Below, one piece after another: positions 7,201 through 11,948 of a stretch of 12,521 nucleotides of DNA. This DNA comes from an uncultured bacterium (GTDB lineage Bacteria > Verrucomicrobiota > Kiritimatiellia > RFP12 > UBA1067). The stretch covers positions 1-12,521 of the forward strand of contig CAMIVJ010000041.1 in assembly GCA_946401765.1 (NCBI GenBank). Direction: 5' to 3'. The notes below the pieces were generated by a model. That model searched no databases. It saw only the letters and a list, made by a program, of their open reading frames with translations, and had not been told where the DNA came from. The stretch's first letter is position 1, and each line of letters begins with the position of its first letter. The position numbers and the translations under genes are program-made.

Positions 7201-9346
7201 CAACTTCTTCGACGACAAGCTGCATCCGAACTGGATAGGCGACTACGCGATAGCCGAGGGCTTCGCGGTGGCCATCATGTCCGAGCTGCCGCCCACGACC
7301 TACGCGGGACCAATCGAAAGCGAAGCCACGGACGAGCCGCAGCAGGCTCTCGGCGTGGCGGGCATCGCGGCGACTGCTGAGGGCGCGGGCCTTGCCGCGT
7401 ACACCAACGGAATGGTGCACGTGTTCACGATCGACGCAGCCAGTTCCAACAACGTCTTTGCGGCGAGGTCTCCGTACACCGTTGTCACGCGCACGGGTCT
7501 TTCCAGACCCATCTCGAAGGCGGGCTACTTCATGGAGCTCGTGAGGAAGGGCACGAGCCACCACCGCTGGGTGTGGGTTGATTTCGACGCGTCCGGGAAG
7601 ACGCTCGACGACGTCGACTTCCCGTGGTATGGCGCGAACATCGACTTCATCGCGGACAACATGCACGTCTTCTCGAATGACGGCAGCATACACAATGTCG
7701 CGCCGGACGTGAGCGGCGTTCGCGGCGCGATAGAGGGTACGCACTTCAACTACTCTGCCGGCGACGACAATGAAAGCGTGCCTGCGGACTTCAACGAGTA
7801 CGGATGGAACGACACGCTCGGTTCGAGCAACGGCTATGGCGGATTCCAGGCGCACCGCATCTTCGACGCGAACGAGCACTGGAGCGGTGCGGAGGTTCTT
7901 TTCGCGTGGAACGCATGGGGAACCTCGAATACGACCGTGAACGACGAGGTCGGAATCGGCACGTTCTTCTACTCGGCGGCCCTGGGCGGCGGAAACAGCG
8001 CCGATTACACGTTCACGAAGGGTGCGACAAGCGGCGCGGCGCAGACGATCTCCGCGGCGGGCTATCAGGTTGTCCACCTCGAGATCTGGGCGACGCTTGA
8101 TGGCGGGCCGCGCCACGGCGTGTGGTGCGGAATGGGCCCGAACTGCAACTTCGACGATCCTGAGAACTGGGAGGACGGACGCGTTCCCTCCGTGGGCGAG
8201 AGCCTCGACTTCAGCGCGGCGCCCGCGAACGTCACGATTGCGGTGACCGGTGATTATTCGCTCGGCGCGTTCGGCACGGCCACGATGGGTACGGAAGTCG
8301 TCACCTTCACTGGCAGCATCGAGTTCGAGGCGATCACCGACACGTCGAAGATCGCGGTGGGCGAGAACTCCGTCGTCACGCTGAACAGCGGCATCGAGTA
8401 CTCCGGAAGCGAATACTACTACATCGTGGAGACTGTCGCCGCTGGCGGCAGGTTCGTGGTGAGGGGCGACATTGTGGCGAACGAGGAGATGACGGGATAC
8501 GTGTTCCACAGCAGGGTCGCGGGAGAAGGCGCAGTGCAGGCGAGGGGCCTTGTGAACAACGCCACAGGCAACACCGACTTGTGGGCGTTCCGCCTCTGCG
8601 GAGGTGCAGCCGGAAAGGCCAACTGGATAATCGGCGACCACGGCATAGGCGGAAGCAGGAATTTCTGGATCAACGGGGGCAGGCATCCCGAGATACAGCC
8701 GCTTGATGCCGACTTCACCATCTCGACCAAGATCGGCTCGGGCGGCGATGCCATCACGTTCAACACGACGGGCGCGGACGGAAATCCGCACACGATAACG
8801 ATCGGCGACGGAACGGCCGGACTCGTAGAGAGAACCGGCACGATGAACGTCATCGGCACGGGCAGACTGCTCGCCAACTTCGACGGTCCGACGCTGGCCA
8901 CGAGCTGCTCCTATCCCGTCAACGTCTCCGCACCGGCTACGCTTGCCATCAATCCGGAGATGAACCTCTCGACAGGCGCGATCACCATCGCCTCCGGCGC
9001 GACGCTCGAAGTCGCGCAGTCCGGAACCGTGACGCCGGCCGGCGCGCTGTCGCTTGCGGACGGAGCGATTCTCGGCTTCAACTTCACCAGCAAGATTCCG
9101 CCTGTTCTTGACCTGACAGGCAAGGCCGTCACGCTCGGCTCGCAGAAGAGCGTAGTCGTGAAGGTTTCGTCCACGGGAGGCGTGAGGTCCTATGAAAACA
9201 AGTGCATGGTGACGGCCGGCGGCAACTTCGCGGGCGCGAACCCGGCGCTTGGCGCCGTGGCGGACTGGGTGAAGGGAACCGAGATCGAAGACGGCAACAT
9301 CGTAATCAACCTTAAGCCTGCAGGCTCGATGCTGTTCTTCCGGTAG
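1232..9346 (+). CDS. Giant secreted multi-modular protein with an SGNH/GDSL hydrolase domain
   Basis: This 2704-residue protein starts with a signal peptide: basic n-region, hydrophobic core at about 21-36, and V-H-A|A-D cleavage near 38. A W-A-G-G...G-N-W opening (43-57) leads into Gly/Thr-rich beta-helix-like repeats. One clear PATR motif (autotransporter-associated strand repeat, T-G-G-T-T-I-E-A-G-T) sits near 342-369. A beta-sandwich-like module spans about 576-782, further beta-helix 783-1240, and a LamG-like fold about 1247-1467. The SGNH hydrolase (about 1790-2018) has all four blocks: G-D-S with Ser1801, Gly1866, G-T-N-D with Asn1902, and D-x-L-H-P with Asp1995 and His1998. Its context resembles CE3-type acetyl esterases (inference). 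An unrecognised domain follows (about 2031-2292), then a second N-W module (about 2296-2316) and the C-terminal module shared with the upstream gene. No autotransporter barrel, LPXTG motif or terminal membrane anchor is visible. The likely role is extracellular de-esterification of glycans; the substrate is unknown. Confidence 0.9.
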   Translation: MKTKATSMMRRNDGCSSFRQSALVIAAVALGAATAVHAADCYWAGGTSSAWETAGNWTTTAKKPTNDGAYFRKDKFADRFKNDKYVVTFSAAEANTWRTYFNNCGTANEPIILRANNATSGLTGGDAKDNSASNQEGIYIGTSYTAGTSGSHDTKASDGDAYVRFEKGTFATGAKYSYWFLGNGSYSGHMTVAGATINSPNAFYLNRGSLTVESGTVSMSGDLKMGTNGDTTLTVNGGKLTVGLWPRFESSSYAKTINLSGGTMEAYIIRNVGGSGAMTISFDGGTLFATATHSTYGLIDSGITVKVGSRGGTINANGKDVKINSAMNEDPFSLGGGMKFCGGGSVTLNGAVGWTGGTTIEAGTTVKIDSMEKKNAILGHGLNTLKVIPASGTHTLVTITGDGFFSEGDELKASIAPGAAGSAVFSLSNDRKSLMVFFTYAGEAVNASTPTLVFPGAKLADLATHTLCARMGGANFDAGGMEATFFDRQETVEDDVLTKVTYQLQALDDNASGGHYTKAAKVEFTEDEYGVYAKLVDGNYTNYDGQPQFGTDPLGTNPGTYSYIPYGFRLVAPVTNSININIDPTGRSGAENTLDTTSAGRYGAGEYAVPYSAWTNFAMPNTQDDVTAAIGGVTMTVSGQKGNYYCSHMNASTDVRHGYIDDSGDKATPTITVADIPYEFYRVVVYMSSDTANCQFGHLTINGRNYTASGDALTCDTVTAVEGAAVWGRANAGAGTYLFGLKSGLNYLASPVTSGSTATIVGHRQSGTVRTGIAAIQIVEHASETYTATIADGGMKTLSALSWDRPLPATLSTGDRLVVNVEEDATLNINLPVEVFEIAFNVAEGKTLALAGGNIDAAWITATGAGEIAVAGSASQLAGTLKGDGTVVYDGVRPSSAKFTDLAWTGTVWVKNISTVSEARRDWTLQNYGNVGSTLRLTNVNMYFANNATTSFPGTIDLSGAGMNICDGYSGTVATIARLTGNGTLSTSGGSVNGNALVIGDISGFTGAMTLTKYKVTVGASFGTSADGVLQIDAGYAATVAAGKTWTAPGGMVVNGTLTIGDDATAPRLTGGTGTIAAASGTGRLNGYGDAAATLVTAADSTLAIVDSTRTSITIGGLDNQGVLDLTATSLSEATLLLAADATTVATGTILYPDTFKKFVVKPIDQSLRSLTGFDAPEALPAGVAYYVIIAETREEFGKGHLEVTDVPAGVNVRVTRPNGTTADLAPVDGTATLTEAPQIAQEATAFDFTYTNVVECAYYAPGLNIGTSADTKPVTFNNELADDTTGAYIKHHPWVTGAGNLVHSLENFTIVLVGTMSPSHNTQFFHMGTTTESNTGLLITTTENDDEVLIAKNTGATVDAANGVKASVPNAASARHAYVIYKRGTVFEVWVDGVKRGQFNAGEGFALAAGGMQVGSDHGGYIRNAGVYKGVPVDDGETGVVNVLRMYDYAISEAQAEAVFNAYPYVSEGGLYTRTVAANGAFAEADAWEKEGASGMFSVPEGVTIDNVLYNPSATLTVEAPASLAVNATVAIETFTVGGSAPVKFTSDGTHTVTVGGAAIINSPVTNEYGAVYLAGAPVQLGSSGSLTFDMSGYDISGIYEPTRVQLTGLTDQEDEKFSIIPPPDDPDRTTAIVYNPVGSCYDFVVTPTHNYIFVKNLFSTSIEGTDDNIAVGAGGIDVEALSIEANGTFVYDPIKTPIYVWGTEEGSLVIGEGAKFVLTPNYANMTLGRIVLLTYFDGSSLPENLNDLLDPSSITSGATWNITSEEAPNPDDGRRQLVLTVGDYENEAKEIRITCIGDSITQGTGGNIDGVSVNYTVQYRTSIAARLAANGYRPKMLGIWKYGDRNASHVNQPEDWVWHSGISGDRIVTSGTRGGVRDNLHVYLDVAGNVDVITLLIGTNDLGGGRTAEETYADYVSLVAEIARLRPATKIIGSTLLDRGDGEGTANHDAVVAFNALLMAGYQANAFPANFGLLDLFEAVPLTTTATGNFFDDKLHPNWIGDYAIAEGFAVAIMSELPPTTYAGPIESEATDEPQQALGVAGIAATAEGAGLAAYTNGMVHVFTIDAASSNNVFAARSPYTVVTRTGLSRPISKAGYFMELVRKGTSHHRWVWVDFDASGKTLDDVDFPWYGANIDFIADNMHVFSNDGSIHNVAPDVSGVRGAIEGTHFNYSAGDDNESVPADFNEYGWNDTLGSSNGYGGFQAHRIFDANEHWSGAEVLFAWNAWGTSNTTVNDEVGIGTFFYSAALGGGNSADYTFTKGATSGAAQTISAAGYQVVHLEIWATLDGGPRHGVWCGMGPNCNFDDPENWEDGRVPSVGESLDFSAAPANVTIAVTGDYSLGAFGTATMGTEVVTFTGSIEFEAITDTSKIAVGENSVVTLNSGIEYSGSEYYYIVETVAAGGRFVVRGDIVANEEMTGYVFHSRVAGEGAVQARGLVNNATGNTDLWAFRLCGGAAGKANWIIGDHGIGGSRNFWINGGRHPEIQPLDADFTISTKIGSGGDAITFNTTGADGNPHTITIGDGTAGLVERTGTMNVIGTGRLLANFDGPTLATSCSYPVNVSAPATLAINPEMNLSTGAITIASGATLEVAQSGTVTPAGALSLADGAILGFNFTSKIPPVLDLTGKAVTLGSQKSVVVKVSSTGGVRSYENKCMVTAGGNFAGANPALGAVADWVKGTEIEDGNIVINLKPAGSMLFFR
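4970..5632 (+). other. LamG/concanavalin-like domain region of the giant protein
   Basis: This region encodes residues about 1247-1467. Recognisable features are an early short strand with tyrosines, a central strand series F-T-I-V-L-V-G-T-M-S, a V-W-V-D-G-V strand, and the closing V-L-R-M-Y-D-Y-A-I-S-E-A-Q pattern. That pattern is typical of LamG-like jelly-roll domains (usually x-x-x-Y-x-R-A-L-S-x-x-E/Q-I). Such domains commonly bind carbohydrate. The assignment is from pattern only, and the ligand is unknown. Confidence 0.7.
6602..7285 (+). other. SGNH/GDSL hydrolase (CE3-like esterase) domain region of the giant protein
   Basis: This region encodes residues about 1790-2018. Block I is I-G-D-S-I-T-Q-G (Ser1801 nucleophile), block II is S-G-I-S-G-D (Gly1866), block III is I-G-T-N-D-L (Asn1902) and block V is D-D-K-L-H-P-N (Asp1995 and His1998). 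In the SGNH family the Ser/Gly/Asn/His set builds the oxyanion hole and active site of esterases and acyl hydrolases. A Y-R near the start and the H-S-G-x-S-G spacing before G-T-N-D recall acetyl-xylan-esterase-like CE3 members. All catalytic positions are present, so it should be active. Whether the leaving group is acetyl on xylan, on sialic acid or on something else cannot be read from the sequence. Confidence 0.88.
8933..9346 (+). repeat. Copy 2 of the shared C-terminal coding module
   Basis: This is the counterpart of the module at 731-1147, ending K-P-A-G-S-M-L-F-F-R immediately before the TAG stop. The two proteins' similarity extends upstream of this block, to about residue 2400 of the large protein. 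Because the module is the very C-terminus in both, it could be a sorting, anchoring or folding-cap domain rather than a catalytic one; that is inference. Confidence 0.7.
9315..9326. repeat. 12-bp perfect palindrome just before the giant gene's stop
   Basis: AGCCTGCAGGCT is a perfect 12-base palindrome inside the coding sequence, 18 bases upstream of the TAG stop. It has no loop, so it would make a poor RNA hairpin, and no T tract follows. It encodes part of the conserved K-P-A-G end of the module, so it may simply reflect codon choice. Confidence 0.45.
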
Positions 9347-9347
9347 G

Positions 9348-11435
9348 CTACTTCACGGGTCTTGCGACTACCTTGATTTCGCAGGGGGCGAGCGTCATTT
9401 CAAAGCGACGCTCGCCCATCTCGTATGCAAACGTCTGTTTGCGGCGCGTGTGCATGTTGAGGAAGTAGATCTTGTTCTGATAGACGGCGTAGGCGATGCA
9501 CTCTTGCGGCGCTTCACCCTCGCCAACGAGACGCACCGACTGCTTCACCTCGCGCGCGCGGAGCCGAACAAGTGCCTCATACGCCGCACGCCCCTCTTTC
9601 GTCGCCGAGGGGAACTTGCGACCTGTGAAGAGGTAGTACCGTCCTTTGCCGAAGTGTTTCACCGCGAACTCCGAATCCTTGCCCTCTGACGGCAGGAAGC
9701 CGAACGGCGCTAGCAGATCGCCGTCTGAGTAGTTGAGGAAGTCGCGGTCGAGGCGAGTCGTGAGTTCGGGGCGTGACATTACGAGCGTGCCGCCGGCAGT
9801 GACGTATCTCTCAAGCACGTCCTTTACGTGCGGCGTCATCGTGTTCCAGCCGCCGAACACGAGAAGATCGTAGCGCCTGAGGTCTGCAATCGCGGAGTCG
9901 TCGTCCACCTGCATCACGTCAACTTGTCCGTAGGGCGTCCCCGCGAGCCAGCTGTTGCCGAAAGGTTCGAGGAGGTCCTTCGGGCGCGGGAAGAAAATGT
10001 CCTCAAGAAGCGCCTGAGTCTTCTCCGGCGCACCGTATTTCCAGAGCGCCGCGTTAGTCGCCGCGTTGTCGTGCTGGCTCCATACGGTGAAGCCGCCGTT
10101 CTGCCCGAGGTAGGCGTCGAGGTTGCCGAGCGCCATCGCGATCTTCGTCTCGGGCGTTCCTCTGTCGCGGGGGTTGGCCTTCACCCAGTCGTAGAACTTC
10201 TTGGTGACGTCGCGGTAGTGCTGCGCGACGTAGCCGTCATATCCCTCCTTTGCGCGTTCTTTCTTGGGCTGGCCCGGCTCGTCCGCAGTGTACTCCCACG
10301 CCTGCTTGCCCTGCGCGCCCGATTCTAGAACGATGATCGAGGTGCCGAAGATGTATTCCTGCAGGAATCCGGCGAGGCACGAGGCGTATTTCTGTTCGGA
10401 GCGGTAGGGGATTATCGTCGTCTGCCATTCGTGGGCGTTCCATGCGCACCAGTATTCCGGGCCCCACTTGCGCGCCGCGCCGCGCGCCTCGGCGGAGGTG
10501 TGCGCCACGTTCTGCGCGCCGATGGCCCACTGCTCGTTGCAGATGAAGTCGATGCCGCCAGCGAGCTCGTAACACGAAAGCGCCGCGCCGCACGTCGAGA
10601 ACATCCACGGGAAGTTCGCCATCCAGCCGAAGCCGGCGTTGCCGCAGTAGCGGTTGACGAACTTGTCCCTCGCTGACGCGAGGTCGAGATTCATCGGTAT
10701 TCCGCACTCCTTGCGTCCCTGGTACATGAAGCTTGCGTACTCGCCGATGTTGTTGCCGAGATAGCGTCCATCGTATGCCTCCTTGAGCTTCGCCTGCATC
10801 GCAGCGTCGTCGCCCGAGTAGATGCTCATCGACCACATTCTGCGCGCCTTGATCGTCTTCGCCCATTCGTTGCGGATGTCGTCCGGCACTTTCTCCGGCA
10901 GCGTCTTAGCCGCCGTGTGCCAGCCGACGTAGAGGTTGCAGAGGTCGTCCTTGAGGATGTCGCGCACAAGGTTTGTCGCGGGGCCGTAGCCACACTGCCC
11001 CACGAGCACGAGCTCGTTCGGCGCGGGCTGCAGCACGACTTTCTCGGGACGCGCCACCGTTATCTTCTGCACATCCTTGGCGCCTTTCCTGCTCTTGATT
11101 TCAACGACGACGTCCCAGGGTCCTTCTCCCTTCGGAAAGCGGCGGCGGAACAGCGTGTCGGTTGGCGTTGCGGTTTCGGTTCTCACGGAGGACTCGACGT
11201 CAGGGTTCGGATACGTCACGCGCCATTCGGCAATCTCGTCCTTGAATGCGTCTGCATCTATCCACCAGCTGCGTCCGGTTCTGTCGTATTTCACCTTGAG
11301 CGCATAGCGCGGCGGGAGGGCCTTTGGCATCGGTGCATCACGCTTCGCCGCATGTTCTGCGTCGGCGGATAGACTCCCCATGTCGTTCGCCGACGCGGCG
11401 GCGAAAAGCGCGCATGCAGCCAAAAGCGCCGTCAT
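9348..11435 (-). CDS. Putative secreted glycosidase-like protein with a GATase-like segment
   Basis: This 695-residue protein has a short signal peptide (A-L-L-A-A-C-A-L-F-A-A-A-S-A, cleaved near 16), unusual in lacking a Lys/Arg n-region. An N-terminal beta domain (about 43-130) is followed by a probable (beta/alpha)8 barrel (about 140-420). Possible catalytic acids are Glu232 (G-E-Y), Glu301 (C-N-E-Q-W), Glu337 (A-H-E-W) and Glu371 (V-L-E-S-G). Residues about 500-610 (Y-D-L-L-V-F-G-G-W...Y-V-T-A-G-G-T-L-V-M-S) look like the glutamine-amidotransferase-like domain next to the barrel in GH42-type and related glycosidases, and a small beta domain closes the chain. I do not recognise the exact family, and the catalytic assignment is a guess. 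The ATG overlaps the nrdG stop (ATGA at 11432-11435) behind a strong Shine-Dalgarno, so translation is probably coupled. The TAG stop lies one base from the convergent giant gene's stop. Confidence 0.85.
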   Translation of the reverse strand: MTALLAACALFAAASANDMGSLSADAEHAAKRDAPMPKALPPRYALKVKYDRTGRSWWIDADAFKDEIAEWRVTYPNPDVESSVRTETATPTDTLFRRRFPKGEGPWDVVVEIKSRKGAKDVQKITVARPEKVVLQPAPNELVLVGQCGYGPATNLVRDILKDDLCNLYVGWHTAAKTLPEKVPDDIRNEWAKTIKARRMWSMSIYSGDDAAMQAKLKEAYDGRYLGNNIGEYASFMYQGRKECGIPMNLDLASARDKFVNRYCGNAGFGWMANFPWMFSTCGAALSCYELAGGIDFICNEQWAIGAQNVAHTSAEARGAARKWGPEYWCAWNAHEWQTTIIPYRSEQKYASCLAGFLQEYIFGTSIIVLESGAQGKQAWEYTADEPGQPKKERAKEGYDGYVAQHYRDVTKKFYDWVKANPRDRGTPETKIAMALGNLDAYLGQNGGFTVWSQHDNAATNAALWKYGAPEKTQALLEDIFFPRPKDLLEPFGNSWLAGTPYGQVDVMQVDDDSAIADLRRYDLLVFGGWNTMTPHVKDVLERYVTAGGTLVMSRPELTTRLDRDFLNYSDGDLLAPFGFLPSEGKDSEFAVKHFGKGRYYLFTGRKFPSATKEGRAAYEALVRLRAREVKQSVRLVGEGEAPQECIAYAVYQNKIYFLNMHTRRKQTFAYEMGERRFEMTLAPCEIKVVARPVK
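9386..9417. terminator. Strong hairpin in the convergent junction, possible terminator
   Basis: Eleven bases (9386-9396) are perfectly complementary to 9407-9417 around a ten-base loop, forming a very GC-rich stem. The hairpin starts 40 bases after the plus-strand stop, where a terminator for the giant gene would be expected. It lies within the last codons of the minus-strand gene. No T tract follows on either strand, so it is not a canonical intrinsic terminator. It could act as a 3'-end stabiliser or pause site for either transcript. Confidence 0.5.
9427..9442. repeat. Second small hairpin next to the convergent junction
   Basis: A six-base perfect stem, GCAAAC paired with GTTTGC, has a four-base loop and begins ten bases after the larger hairpin. 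On the plus strand it would lie in the 3' untranslated tail of the giant gene's message. Two adjacent hairpins in the same small area make a structural role more plausible, but chance in coding sequence is possible. Confidence 0.4.
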
Positions 11436-11941
11436 GGCAACACCTCCTTCTGGTCATATTCCATCACCAGAATGCGCTGGTTGGACGAGCCGCGGAAGCG
11501 GAGCGTGATGTCCTTGAGCGATTCGACGAATGGGCCATCCACAAGCACGTCGATCATGGAGAGCAGTTCGTCCGTCACCTCTGTGCGCCAGCGGCTCTCC
11601 TGCTGAAGATCGTGTTCAAGCACGCAGCCTGTGTAGCACCAGATGTTCTTGGAGCTGCCAAAGCGCGCGCGCACGCGGTGCAGGAAGGGCGCGAGCGCTC
11701 GCTGGTTCTCGGGCTCCATGGGTTCGCCGCCGAGAAGCGTGAGGCCGGCGATCCAGGGGTGGTCGAGTTCTGCGATGATGAAGTCCTGCGTCTTCTCGGT
11801 GAACGGCTTGCCGGCGGCGAAGTCCCATGTGTCGGGGTTGAAGCATCCCTTGCAGTGGTGGGTGCAGCCCGAAACGAACAGCGACACGCGCACGCCCTCT
11901 CCGTTCGCGATGTCGCTGCCGATTATGCCTGAATAGTTCAT
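11432..11941 (-). CDS. nrdG: Anaerobic ribonucleoside-triphosphate reductase activating protein
   Basis: This is a 169-residue radical SAM enzyme. The cluster motif C-x3-C-x2-C is present as Cys26, Cys30 and Cys33 (S-G-C-T-H-H-C-K-G-C-F-N-P) and binds the 4Fe-4S cluster that cleaves S-adenosylmethionine. The M-N-Y start, L-F-V-S-G-C, L-G-G-E-P, V-D-G-P-F and R-F-R-G-S-S-N-Q-R blocks match the NrdG family, and the length is typical or slightly long. NrdG installs the glycyl radical on NrdD so that NrdD can reduce ribonucleotides under anoxia. It starts seven bases after the nrdD stop, with only a weak AGGG overlapping that stop, so it is probably translated from the nrdD message. Its last codons, K-E-V, also form the Shine-Dalgarno of the downstream gene, and its TGA stop overlaps that gene's ATG. 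Confidence 0.96.
   Translation of the reverse strand: MNYSGIIGSDIANGEGVRVSLFVSGCTHHCKGCFNPDTWDFAAGKPFTEKTQDFIIAELDHPWIAGLTLLGGEPMEPENQRALAPFLHRVRARFGSSKNIWCYTGCVLEHDLQQESRWRTEVTDELLSMIDVLVDGPFVESLKDITLRFRGSSNQRILVMEYDQKEVLP
11442..11449 (-). promoter_or_regulatory. Strong Shine-Dalgarno of the 695-residue protein, inside nrdG
   Basis: On the minus strand AAGGAGGT stands six bases before the ATG at 11435. It is a near-perfect match to the 16S anti-Shine-Dalgarno and fixes this start. It is embedded in the nrdG codons for Lys-Glu-Val near the C-terminus, so the downstream gene can be initiated strongly as well as by coupling through the ATGA overlap. Confidence 0.8.
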
Positions 11942-11948
11942 CGTGGCC

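Noticed and set aside
5954..8791. A 945-codon open frame on the minus strand, antisense to the giant gene
   Set aside because: It is Arg/Val/Ala/His-rich with no recognisable motif. It lies wholly opposite a gene with clear SGNH motifs, and its existence is explained by GC-rich codon bias leaving the antisense frame free of stops.
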